In this document: positions 16,991 through 25,465 of the stretch, one piece after another
Layout: every line of letters begins with the position of its first letter
How positions within the stretch are numbered: the stretch's first letter is position 1
From: G963669295 sp963669295
Lineage (GTDB): Bacteria > Bacteroidota > Bacteroidia > Flavobacteriales_D > CALLUQ01
Length of the DNA stretch: 64,000 nt
Direction of reading: 5' to 3'
Assembly: GCA_963669295.1 (NCBI GenBank)
Contig: OY769938.1
Coordinates: 124,001 to 188,000, forward strand
Notes under the pieces: generated by a model
The model's input: the letters and a program-made list of their open reading frames with translations, nothing else
Databases searched by the model: none
Told to the model about the DNA's origin: nothing
Translations under genes and position numbers: made by a program

Positions 16991-19114
16991 TTAAATATTT
17001 ACCTGGAAAGCACCTTGCTCTAATACATTGTAAATGGGCGCTTTATACACCATAGCCTCCTTCATCCATCGTTGGTAACGATAGCTCGAGTTTGAAGAGT
17101 CGATAATAATCAATTGAAAGTTAAACTGGCGCATCAATTCAGGAATGCGTACGGCCGCATTTTGGGTTAATACAATATAGTCTACCTCCATCTTTTTAGT
17201 GTTTTCGAAAGGCACGTAATTATCATCAACCACAAATACCCGTTTCTGATAAAACTGAATGAAATGGCCTTTAAGAAATAAACGCTGATTGGAAAGAATG
17301 GCCATGTTGGTTAGCATGTACTTCCTCTCCATGTGTTCGATAGGGATAAATTTTTCGTTGGTTACCCCCAATTGAAACCAATTGTTTTGCATGTGGAACT
17401 TTATCTTTTCCTCTTTTTCAACAGGACTGATATCGGAAAACAACATGTTATCATTGCCATCAATAAAATTAATGGCCGACTGGTGGGGGATGCTATAAAC
17501 AATGAATTTACGCTGTTGCAATTGTGCATCGCTTTCCATCAATTGAAACACCAACACTACCAACACCAATGCCAATGTTAATTGCAAACGCCAACCCACG
17601 CGCTGCGTCAGGTACCACAACAGCATAACTATGGCTCCATAAATGAGTATACATTCAATCCAATGAATGGAAATTCCATGACTAATGGCATGAGGCAACC
17701 CTTCTACCCATTGAATACAATAATTAAGCGCCATCACTACTTTTTCGAGTAACCAGGCCACCACATCTCCCACCACCGGAATGGAAGCAGTAACAAACAA
17801 CAATATGCCCAGGTAAAGAATAAGTGCTGCTGCTGGAATAACAATGAAGTTGGTGAGTAAAAAGTAATTGGGAAACTGATGAAAATAATACAAGGTGACT
17901 GGAAATGTGGCAATTTGCGCTGCAACAGATACCGTGGTAAGTGCCCACAACTTATCCAACCACTTGTTTTTTACATAAAGCATTCGGTACATTTTGGGCT
18001 GTAAATACACAATCCCGATGACTGCCAGGTAAGACAGTTGAAAGCCTACTTCCATCAGCAAATAAGGGTTCAACACCAACAATACAAATGCCGATGCTGC
18101 AATAGAGTTATATACATTTACCGGCCTACTTAATGCTGTTCCAACAACAATGAACGAAAACATTAAGGTAGCCCTCATTACTGAAGGAGATAAACCAGTA
18201 AGTAATGCATAACACCAAAGGATTAACAAAAGCATGATGGCTTTAACAACCCTGCCATAACGCCATCGTTTTAGAAAAAACAGCAGTTGATTTAACACCA
18301 AAAACAAAATGCCTACATGTAAGCCAGATACTGCCAGTACATGCATACCTCCCGCCTTGGAGTACGACCGCACCAACGATTCGTCAAGCTTATCCCGGTA
18401 ACCCAGCACTAAAGCAGCAGCTACCGACAACTCATCGCCAGTAAGGCCACAACGCTGAAACAATTGGTATAAAGATTCGCGCCACCGATAAGCATACTGC
18501 AACAGCGTATTGCCACGTTGAGACAGTATTTCCCAACTGCCTGAGCGCAAGTAGGTTTGCTGGTGAATAAGGTGAAAAGCAAGGTATTGTTGATAATCAA
18601 ACTGCCCTGGATTAGCTGGCCCATCAACTTCTTCAAACCTGGGCTGGATCAACAAACGATCGCCCGGCTGCACAGCTGAAATGGCGCTATCTTTTTCGAA
18701 ATACACCATTGCCTTTCCTTTAGTACCATACCACTGAGCATTGCTTTGTATGGCCACCACCTCAACCACTGCTTTGTACGAACGTGCTTTTTCTTCTAAT
18801 GGTTCCAGCACCTCTCCCACCATTATGCCTTGCGTATTTTTACTAAAATAAAGTGGATGTGGTTCATCCGAATGATTGGTGGTTAACTGAAACCCAGCCA
18901 GTAAAAGAACAAGGTTGATCCATAGTCCCGCTACCCACCGCCACCGATACTGCCCTCCCCAACGAAACATTACCATCAATGCCAATACCGCATAAAAAGC
19001 CCATAATAAGTATACACTGCTTGCAACCGTAGTGTTAGTAGCAATGGCCAAAACAATGCCTATTACAAAGGGAAGCAGAAAACGAAAAAAAGGAACTTGC
19101 GATAAAAAATTCAA
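16991..19114 (-). CDS. comEC: ComEC/Rec2 family DNA uptake channel
   Basis: 707 residues. N-terminal membrane segments and a DUF4131-type OB-like domain (about 60-190), then the competence core with GDELSVAAALVLGYRDKLDESLVRSYSKAGGMHVLAVSGLHVGILF at about 225-270 and further helices up to about 510. ComEC forms the inner-membrane channel for single-stranded DNA in natural transformation. The C-terminal 150 residues keep a beta-lactamase-like layout (INFIDGNDNMLFSD, DYIVLTQNA) but the metal motif HxHxDH is missing, so a nuclease role of that part is unlikely. The gene is leftward behind the M14-like gene's region but in its own frame and probably constitutive. Confidence 0.93.
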   Translation of the reverse strand: MNFLSQVPFFRFLLPFVIGIVLAIATNTTVASSVYLLWAFYAVLALMVMFRWGGQYRWRWVAGLWINLVLLLAGFQLTTNHSDEPHPLYFSKNTQGIMVGEVLEPLEEKARSYKAVVEVVAIQSNAQWYGTKGKAMVYFEKDSAISAVQPGDRLLIQPRFEEVDGPANPGQFDYQQYLAFHLIHQQTYLRSGSWEILSQRGNTLLQYAYRWRESLYQLFQRCGLTGDELSVAAALVLGYRDKLDESLVRSYSKAGGMHVLAVSGLHVGILFLVLNQLLFFLKRWRYGRVVKAIMLLLILWCYALLTGLSPSVMRATLMFSFIVVGTALSRPVNVYNSIAASAFVLLVLNPYLLMEVGFQLSYLAVIGIVYLQPKMYRMLYVKNKWLDKLWALTTVSVAAQIATFPVTLYYFHQFPNYFLLTNFIVIPAAALILYLGILLFVTASIPVVGDVVAWLLEKVVMALNYCIQWVEGLPHAISHGISIHWIECILIYGAIVMLLWYLTQRVGWRLQLTLALVLVVLVFQLMESDAQLQQRKFIVYSIPHQSAINFIDGNDNMLFSDISPVEKEEKIKFHMQNNWFQLGVTNEKFIPIEHMERKYMLTNMAILSNQRLFLKGHFIQFYQKRVFVVDDNYVPFENTKKMEVDYIVLTQNAAVRIPELMRQFNFQLIIIDSSNSSYRYQRWMKEAMVYKAPIYNVLEQGAFQVNI

Positions 19115-19280
19115 GCATTGAAAGTTTAGTCAATTAAAACTAACCTCACCAATACCAATTTATGTGGACAAATTCATATGGTTTAAGACGTTTGTAGCAC
19201 CTTTATTAGCTAAAACGACAGGCCAAACACCTGTTAAATACGGGGAAAAACATTAAAAAGAGGAGACAACTAAAACCGTA

Positions 19281-19988
19281 TTAATCCAGTGTAGCAAATA
19301 ACGATTCGCGCTCTTCTTTATCCAACGCTTCAAATTCACTCTGGTCTACAATTACGATTTCTTGAGGGAACCCTTTGAGCTGGGTAGCCACAACACGCAT
19401 GTACCTGTTTTCTTCCAGTACCTTAAGTGGTATAGGTACTCGTGCTGAAGCAATAAAGCCCAGTCCTTTGCAGTAGCTTTCCAGCCTGCTGGCCAGGTTA
19501 ATGCAATAGCCGATGTATTCGTGGGTTTTTGAGTTGTTATAGGTAAGTCGGTAAACAGTACCGGCAGCCAATCCAAACCGAATGTTTTTAGGCAAATCGA
19601 GCACAGGCACTTCCTCCATCGCACGCTGTACCACACGCTTAAAGTTGTTCTTCAAGTTCCAAAGGCCATTGAATAACGAAATGATTTTTTCTTCCGAAAA
19701 CTCATTCATTTGCCACACATACAAACCTCCATCGCCCAGGTATTTCCAATGGGTAGGAGTAACAATGGGCACAAATTCCTCGTCGGTACCATCCCAAAAC
19801 ACTTCCCCACCAGTAATGATGGTGTTCATGGCATTCAGCACATGATTAACATACATAGGAACATAACGATTTACATCTGGCTGACTGTAAAATCGTGAAA
19901 ACCCTTCAAGATCGAAAATCAATGCTACAGCCTGCTGTGCTGTAGATGCAGTAGGCTCAAACAATTTGGCATGTAACTTATCGTGCAT
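19281..19988 (-). CDS. Class III adenylate/guanylate cyclase-like protein
   Basis: 235 residues, one soluble cyclase-homology domain without membrane or sensor regions. Visible active-site features: first metal Asp26 in IFDLEGFSRF, KYLGDG with Lys82 and second metal Asp86, a FGLAAGTVYRL strand, and EYIGYCINLASRLE in which Asn164 and Arg168 of the NxxxR transition-state motif are intact. The base-selecting Asp of adenylate cyclases is replaced here by Glu157. An insertion (GGEVFWDGTDEEFVPIVTPTHW) separates the two metal sites. It may make cAMP or cGMP, or be a non-catalytic nucleotide sensor. It stands alone between comEC and the next effector candidate. Confidence 0.8.
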   Translation of the reverse strand: MHDKLHAKLFEPTASTAQQAVALIFDLEGFSRFYSQPDVNRYVPMYVNHVLNAMNTIITGGEVFWDGTDEEFVPIVTPTHWKYLGDGGLYVWQMNEFSEEKIISLFNGLWNLKNNFKRVVQRAMEEVPVLDLPKNIRFGLAAGTVYRLTYNNSKTHEYIGYCINLASRLESYCKGLGFIASARVPIPLKVLEENRYMRVVATQLKGFPQEIVIVDQSEFEALDKEERESLFATLD

Positions 19989-20104
19989 GGAGATTTTCCA
20001 AAAAAATTTGGATAAAGGTAGTTAAAGTTCAATTATGTACGACAACACTTTTCTAAAGATGAAGCAATCTATTCGGTCTCTTTAAAGAAGTGGTTTCGTT
20101 GCCT

Positions 20105-20551
20105 TTACCAGGTGGTATGATGTTCTATCCAATCGTCGAGGTGCGCTACTAAAGTAGCCTTATTGGTCTTGAAGTAGTTGAGATCGAGTGTTTTCATAGC
20201 ATCGTTTACCTTGATGTTTGCCAAATCGCATAGCATGAGGTAAGCGGCATAATCTTGCTCATCGTCTTCACGAAGGTGATTCACAATGGCTTCTAAAGGA
20301 TCGTCTTCTAGCATTTTTAATGCTGCCTTAGGGCCGGTAATACGAATGGATTCGTAATTGAATCGAGGATGATTTGGGTTCAACAGTTTTACCTCAAAAG
20401 AGATGTTGTTGTTATCGACTTTAGTGAACAGTTGCTTTTGCTGTTCAACACGTTTTTGATGTTCTTCTAACAAATCTTCAGTAGTTTCTTGAGCCATTAC
20501 AGGTACCTGTAATAACATGAGTAGTATGATGCAATGAATTGTTTTAATCAT
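20105..20551 (-). CDS. Small exported protein following the DUF4157/His-Cys effector candidate
   Basis: 148 residues with a signal peptide (MIKTIHCIILLMLLQVPVMA, cleaved before QET). The mature part is acidic and helical: a charged segment LLEEHQKRVEQQKQLF, then KAALKMLEDDPLEAIVNHLREDDEQDYAAYLMLCDLANIKV. No lipobox and no T9SS domain, so it should be periplasmic. It starts 38 bases after the stop of the large DUF4157 gene and is most likely in the same transcript. Its position matches an immunity protein for that gene's product; this is inference only. No family is recognised. Confidence 0.7.
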   Translation of the reverse strand: MIKTIHCIILLMLLQVPVMAQETTEDLLEEHQKRVEQQKQLFTKVDNNNISFEVKLLNPNHPRFNYESIRITGPKAALKMLEDDPLEAIVNHLREDDEQDYAAYLMLCDLANIKVNDAMKTLDLNYFKTNKATLVAHLDDWIEHHTTW

Positions 20552-20589
20552 ATTAGTGTCTTACCACATTTCTAGGGCAAAAACCATTC

Positions 20590-22401
20590 CTAATCTGCAA
20601 AATAATAGTTTTTTTGTACTGTTTCTCCCCTACTTTTCACCTCTGCTTCTTGTCGTGCTTGCATAATCTGAATGATTTCCTCCATGGTTTTCATCTCCAT
20701 CAAGCCTTTAATAATGGGCATAGGGTCGGGGTATACCAATTGTTTGGTACCAAATACCCGCAGGTCGGTTTTGGGTTTCTTATTGCCCGCCTTATCGGTT
20801 ACCAAACCGCCCCTAATTTCATCGAGGTAGTTAATGGCCTTACAGGTATCGAAGAACCATACCTGGTATAAGTTTGGATCAAATTTTCCGGCCTTACTCA
20901 ACCGCTCCAGATCGTTGGCCTTGCCTTTCAAAATTTTGCGCATGCCAGCATCATACCCTTTGGTAAGTTTTCCCGCTCTATGCAGAGCAGAATTCACTCC
21001 TATTACAAAGTTTTGAGCCACACTTTTCTTCGGATCAAAGTCAGGGCCGGTGCCATATCGAGCATGGCCGGAATAAAGCATGATTTCTTTCTTAGTAATG
21101 AATTCCTCAAAGGTTTTCTTCGGGTCGGTACTCTTTTCATGAATAAGATCAATAATAACCTGTATCGGAACCGGAGCAGCAGTATTATCGCCTTGTACCT
21201 TGAAGTTTTTGGTAAGCGTATAGGTTTCTTTTTTTGCGGTTACTACCCGATTAAATTTTTGGCCTATTAAGTATTTCTTCAAATCCTGGTAACCAAACCT
21301 ATAGTACTCTTCGCCAATGCCTACTCCTATTTCCAGCTTTTTATCTTTCAATAACCGACCGTAATCAATGCCTTTTTTACCTCCCGTTTTCCACTTGTCC
21401 CAGGCGGTAATGGTATTGGTGCCTATTTTACCATCCACATCATCGCCTGTAAACCCAAGAATAGCTTGTGCTTTACATACCAATGCAATAAAACTGGCAT
21501 CAATTGCACCCGATTTTAATGCACTATCGTACAGTGCTTTGTTGGAAGTTCCTACTACTTTATACAACTCCGCTACTAATCCTGATGTCCATTTAATCTT
21601 TCTCCCACTCTTCGTATTCTTATACCACCAAATGGCACTTTTAACATCACATTTTCGCTGTATCTTAGGGTTAACCTTACCCGCTGCTCCTTGCTGAATG
21701 GTATGTGTTAATTCGTGTGCCAATAAATGTTTGCCCGAATTGGTGCCAGGACTGTACTCTCCCTTGTTGAAATAAATGTCGTTTCCATGAGTAAAAGCTT
21801 TGGCTCCGATTTCGCGATTCATTTGCACCGCCTTGCTATCGGTATGAATTTTAACCCCATTGAATTCCGCTCCCATTTTTTGTCCCATTTCGCGCTGCAC
21901 AGTGGTAGGAAGCGATTGCCCTCCACCTTTCGAGCTACTCAACTGTTGTGCTAATCCATCTGAAGTACTACTTTCTTCATCAACATACCTTGAAATGGGC
22001 TTACGCTGCATCTTTTCCTCACAATCTTCACACTTGGCTTGTAGTTTATCTTTCTTTTCATCCATGGCGCTTTCAATGTCAGCCACCTCTTCATCCAATT
22101 CTTCAGCTCGTTGAATGAGCGGTGCTGTCGCAAGCGGCTTCATTTGCATCTTTTCCTCCTCATCCGTCATCATTTGTACTTTCCCCTCTTCTTCATCCGG
22201 CATAAGCTGAAGGTTGTTTTGACCTTGATGTGGCACCATGTGATTCGAAGAAGGCATTTGCATTACCCTATCGGCCATAGCATCAGCTTCTTGTTCATAT
22301 TTATCGTTGGGTTCGCCTACTTCTAATTTTGGTTGTACAGCTGCCAATGCAGGCTGCTGAATTGGCGTTCTTTCTGGTGTTGCATACGTGCTCATGATCA
22401 T
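20590..22401 (-). CDS. DUF4157 (eCIS_core) protein with peptidoglycan-binding-like and caspase-like regions
   Basis: 603 residues (ATG at 22401; an ATG two codons later is also possible). Order: PKLEVGEPNDKYEQEAD lead-in (24-40); repeats LQLMPDEEEGK, VQMMTDEEEK, MQMKP, LIQRAE (64-99); a KLQAKCEDCEEKMQRKP knuckle with Cys124/Cys127; eCIS_core (about 163-240) with HELTH at 229-233; a peptidoglycan-binding-like helix bundle (about 303-337, AQAILGFTGDDVDGKIGTNT). The C-terminal region has IMLYSGHARYG (His446) and VWFFDTCKA (Cys520). A His followed 70-odd residues later by D-x-C after a hydrophobic strand is the dyad layout of clan CD (caspase-fold) peptidases. No signal peptide. The small exported gene at 20105 follows it. 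Confidence 0.75.
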   Translation of the reverse strand: MIMSTYATPERTPIQQPALAAVQPKLEVGEPNDKYEQEADAMADRVMQMPSSNHMVPHQGQNNLQLMPDEEEGKVQMMTDEEEKMQMKPLATAPLIQRAEELDEEVADIESAMDEKKDKLQAKCEDCEEKMQRKPISRYVDEESSTSDGLAQQLSSSKGGGQSLPTTVQREMGQKMGAEFNGVKIHTDSKAVQMNREIGAKAFTHGNDIYFNKGEYSPGTNSGKHLLAHELTHTIQQGAAGKVNPKIQRKCDVKSAIWWYKNTKSGRKIKWTSGLVAELYKVVGTSNKALYDSALKSGAIDASFIALVCKAQAILGFTGDDVDGKIGTNTITAWDKWKTGGKKGIDYGRLLKDKKLEIGVGIGEEYYRFGYQDLKKYLIGQKFNRVVTAKKETYTLTKNFKVQGDNTAAPVPIQVIIDLIHEKSTDPKKTFEEFITKKEIMLYSGHARYGTGPDFDPKKSVAQNFVIGVNSALHRAGKLTKGYDAGMRKILKGKANDLERLSKAGKFDPNLYQVWFFDTCKAINYLDEIRGGLVTDKAGNKKPKTDLRVFGTKQLVYPDPMPIIKGLMEMKTMEEIIQIMQARQEAEVKSRGETVQKNYYFAD

Positions 22402-22417
22402 GCCATTAGGTATTTAG

Positions 22418-22448
22418 GGAAAATACGGTTATTGTAGCTTTAAAACAA
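22418..22448 (-). promoter_or_regulatory. Probable promoter of the large DUF4157 gene
   Basis: On the minus strand: CCTTG with its TTG at 22448-22446, 20-base spacer, TATTTTCC (22425-22418), which keeps TAnnTT of the -7 consensus. Same spacing as the two other effector-like genes, but without the TACAGTAT element they share. Confidence 0.35.
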
Positions 22449-22553
22449 GGACAGTTTAAGTTGGATTCTTGCTCTAAAAAGCACCAACCACAACACATAA
22501 CACACTCAAATATAGGCGCTTAATTAAAATTCAATGTTGTAAAATTGACAGGA

Positions 22554-23720
22554 TTACTCTGCTCGAAAGAAATCAATCACCGATAAGTCGATGAGGTGTA
22601 CATCGGTATAGTAATAATGTAAAATATCGGAAAAGGTAAATCCAACACGAGCCATTTTCATTGATCCTTCCTGGCAAAGCCCTACACCATGACCAAAACC
22701 TTTTCCTTTCAACACTACTTTCCCATCGCGTGGTTCCAGGCTAAAGTAAGTGGATTTCAAGCGCCAATCTGTACGCAACTCTTTTAGCGGAATGCCATAC
22801 ACCTCGCCAGAAAAAAAACGTTCACGCTCATAGGGTATATAGTGTACTGCACATTCGTAGTGTGCGGTGTCGCTTATCGGGAAGTTGTACTTATTACCGA
22901 GGTAGTCGATCCACTTATTTTTGGCTATTTCCTGCTCCCAGCGAGCATTGCGTTCGTGTATACAAAACGTATCGCGCACACTTTTTAAATAAGGAACCGG
23001 TTTGGTCCATACATCTTCTGCATTATTGGTTTGCCCTCCACAATTAGAGCTAAACGAAGCGGTAATTAGGTTAATCTCACTATCCACCAGCACAATGTCG
23101 CGTGTGGCATAGGTGGCAGTAACAATGTCTTTTACCGATCTGCTTTTTCCCTTATACGCCTGACAATGTACTTGATCGCACAAATTAAAGCCATCGCCCT
23201 GGTGTTTGCCTAAGTGTTTTAACGCGTATGTACGGCTAATAATGGCATGCGCCTTATAAAACTCTAAATCTTGTTTGGCGTACGTTTCGGCCTCTACCAC
23301 TCCAGCTACATAATGTTCGAGGTACACATTGTTGATCAGCCGTAAGTAGCTTCCTCTCGACTTTATGGTTAAATTATCGGGATATGCCCTTTCCTTTCGT
23401 TTAGGACTGGTAGGCAGCAATTTAAAAGAGCATCCCCATTTTGTACGTACCAGTTTTACCTGGCTGTACTTGCCAATGGTTTTATTGAGCGAAGAAACAC
23501 TTACTTTCCCCCCCTTTACTGTAATGCGCAATGCATTCGTCGACTTCAGATCATATACCTTAGTACCATCACCATACACTTCATATCCGGCATCTACAGG
23601 TGCTATAAGCACCGACGATATGTTGGAACCATCCAACAATCCGATATCCACCACACTTGCAAATCCATTAAGGGACAAGACGAGACAGAAAAATACAATA
23701 TGTATTTTCCAATAATTCAT
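22554..23720 (-). CDS. SpoIID/LytB domain protein (exported)
   Basis: 388 residues with a signal peptide (ending about 21). SpoIID/LytB landmarks: YLEHYVAGVVEAETYAKQDLEFYKAHAIISRTYAL near residues 125-160, CDQVHCQAYKG, ASFSSNCGGQTNNAEDVW, and a C-terminal GKGFGHGVGLCQEGSMKMAR. SpoIID itself is a lytic transglycosylase of denuded glycan strands; LytB-type relatives in Gram-negatives are thought to act on the septal or lateral wall. It lies 35 bases downstream of lpxB in the same direction and so ends the envelope operon surE-lpxB-spoIID. Confidence 0.92.
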   Translation of the reverse strand: MNYWKIHIVFFCLVLSLNGFASVVDIGLLDGSNISSVLIAPVDAGYEVYGDGTKVYDLKSTNALRITVKGGKVSVSSLNKTIGKYSQVKLVRTKWGCSFKLLPTSPKRKERAYPDNLTIKSRGSYLRLINNVYLEHYVAGVVEAETYAKQDLEFYKAHAIISRTYALKHLGKHQGDGFNLCDQVHCQAYKGKSRSVKDIVTATYATRDIVLVDSEINLITASFSSNCGGQTNNAEDVWTKPVPYLKSVRDTFCIHERNARWEQEIAKNKWIDYLGNKYNFPISDTAHYECAVHYIPYERERFFSGEVYGIPLKELRTDWRLKSTYFSLEPRDGKVVLKGKGFGHGVGLCQEGSMKMARVGFTFSDILHYYYTDVHLIDLSVIDFFRAE

Positions 23721-23755
23721 GAACGCTGCAAAAATAATTTTTTTGAAATATGGTT

Positions 23756-24883
23756 CTAAAGTACCTCTCTAAGAGTTTTCAACATCGAAGTAGCTGTTGT
23801 TGTAGAAGCACCTTTTCCTCCCAACTTCTCTTTTAACTGTAAATAATCCGATTTTAACCGTTCCAAATGTTTTGGATCATTCACCAGTTTATTTAACTCG
23901 AAAATGAGGTTTTTAGTATGAAGTTCGTCCTGAATCAACTCTTTCACCACCTCCCGTTCCATGATGAGGTTAACCAGCGAGATGTAGTCTACTTTAACCA
24001 ATTTTCTGGCAATAAGATAAGATATCTTTCCCCCTTTGTAACACACCACTTCGGGCACTTGAAACAATGCTGTTTCCAGGGTAGCGGTACCTGAGGTAAC
24101 CATAGCAGCCGTAGCTTGTTGTAAGAGCTCATACGTTTTGCCTTGCACCATTTTTACCGGTTGTTGCCCTATAATGTTTTGATAGAACTCGTGCGAAATA
24201 GAGGGAGCACCACCTATTACAAACTGGTGGTCAGGGAAAGCACTAACTACGGATAGCATGATGGGTAGCTTGACGGCAATTTCTTGCTTCCTGCTTCCGG
24301 GCAATACGGCAATAATTGGCTTGTTTTCAAGTTGGTTTTCGGTGGTGAAAGTTTCGAAAGAAGGTTTGTTTTGTTGGTAATCGCTTATGGCATCTAGCAA
24401 CGGATGTCCCACAAACTCTACTTCGTAATCAAACCGTTCATAAAAAGCTTTCTCGAATGGTAATATCACATACATGCGATCTACCACTCGCTTTATTTTA
24501 TGCACCCTCGATTGTTTCCATGCCCAAACTTGAGGCGAGATGTAGTAAAATACTTTAATGCCCTGCTCGTGCAAAAATTCGGCAATGCGCAAATTAAACC
24601 CGGGGTAATCAATCAATATCACTACATCGGGTTTATACTCAAGAATGTCTTGCTTACAATGCTTGATGTTTTTTAGGATGGTGCGCAAGTTCATCAACAC
24701 CTCTACAAATCCCATAAAAGCAAGGTCGCGGTAGTGTTTTACCAGGGTGCCTCCTTGTGCTTCCATCAGGTCGCCACCCCAACAACGGAATTCAGCAGAT
24801 TCATCTTGCTCTCCCAGTGCTTTCATGAGGTTAGACCCATGCAAATCGCCAGAAGCTTCGCCAGCTATGAGGTAATACTTCAT
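23756..24883 (-). CDS. lpxB: Lipid-A-disaccharide synthase
   Basis: 375 residues, the usual LpxB length. It begins MKYYLIAGEASGDLHGSNLM, the family signature, and contains the GFVEVLMNLRTILKN segment, a YISPQVWAWKQSRVHKIKR core, EFVGHPLLD and AVLPGSRKQEI. LpxB (GT19) joins UDP-2,3-diacylglucosamine and lipid X to make the lipid A disaccharide at the inner membrane. It shares a 4-base ATGA overlap with the small membrane protein gene upstream and is followed by the SpoIID-like gene. Confidence 0.97.
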   Translation of the reverse strand: MKYYLIAGEASGDLHGSNLMKALGEQDESAEFRCWGGDLMEAQGGTLVKHYRDLAFMGFVEVLMNLRTILKNIKHCKQDILEYKPDVVILIDYPGFNLRIAEFLHEQGIKVFYYISPQVWAWKQSRVHKIKRVVDRMYVILPFEKAFYERFDYEVEFVGHPLLDAISDYQQNKPSFETFTTENQLENKPIIAVLPGSRKQEIAVKLPIMLSVVSAFPDHQFVIGGAPSISHEFYQNIIGQQPVKMVQGKTYELLQQATAAMVTSGTATLETALFQVPEVVCYKGGKISYLIARKLVKVDYISLVNLIMEREVVKELIQDELHTKNLIFELNKLVNDPKHLERLKSDYLQLKEKLGGKGASTTTATSMLKTLREVL

Positions 24884-25185
24884 TTCCGCAAAAATAAGAA
24901 TACGCCAATAGCAGCGTATATAAAAAATGAAGCCAATACTCCTCGAGTGGCTCTATAGCGGCTTGTTCTTAGAAAAATAAAAAAAGGAATAATATTAATG
25001 ATCAAGCTTAAAGACACGATGGGCGATTGAAACTCCCTGGTACTTAAAAACATTTTATTGATGAAATACTCCAGGTTGCGTGCATTGGTAATGGCCCAAA
25101 TCCACCCATATACAAAAAAGCCTAAAAGAGGGCCTGCCAACCCTATCAATAATCCAGTTACAAACGTATCGAGCTTCTTTTTCAT
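24880..25185 (-). CDS. Small multi-pass membrane protein, unknown function
   Basis: 101 residues from the ATG at 25185 (ATGA overlap with the upstream gene; a TTG two codons earlier is unlikely). Three hydrophobic segments: VTGLLIGLAGPLLGFFVYGWIW, LSLIINIIPFFIFL and LASFFIYAAIGVFLFLRK, with a Lys/Arg-rich start. It overlaps lpxB by 4 bases. Position between surE and lpxB suggests an envelope role, but nothing in the sequence defines it. Confidence 0.8.
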   Translation of the reverse strand: MKKKLDTFVTGLLIGLAGPLLGFFVYGWIWAITNARNLEYFINKMFLSTREFQSPIVSLSLIINIIPFFIFLRTSRYRATRGVLASFFIYAAIGVFLFLRK

Positions 25186-25463
25186 CTCCAAATATGGTTA
25201 TATAAGTATGCAAGGGCCAAAAACAACCCTATAAAAGTAGCCAGCAAAATACCCATACCAATTTTTTCTTGCTTTCGGTTCACGAAAAAATAACGCATCA
25301 ATAGTGCATTAATTCCTAGCACAATGTAGGTGAATTTTTCCTCAAACTCGGGCATGGCTTCTTTGTATACAATGCGCAAGATGAAAAAAGTAACTGCATA
25401 CAACACAGCTACCAGTATAAATGTGAACGCAACTCCTATGTAAACCTTATCTTGCTTAAACAT
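25182..25463 (-). CDS. Small multi-pass membrane protein, unknown function
   Basis: 93 residues from the ATG at 25463, two bases after the surE stop. Three helices (GVAFTFILVAVLYAVTFFILRIVY, FTYIVLGINALLMRYFFV, GMGILLATFIGLFLALAYLY). It may form a pair with the next membrane protein, which has the same length and topology. Part of the surE-lpxB operon. Confidence 0.8.
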   Translation of the reverse strand: MFKQDKVYIGVAFTFILVAVLYAVTFFILRIVYKEAMPEFEEKFTYIVLGINALLMRYFFVNRKQEKIGMGILLATFIGLFLALAYLYNHIWR

Positions 25464-25465
25464 AA

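Noticed and set aside
13913..22401. A complete contractile injection system or T6SS in the window
   Set aside because: No sheath, tube, baseplate, spike or AAA+ genes were found; only cargo-like genes are present.
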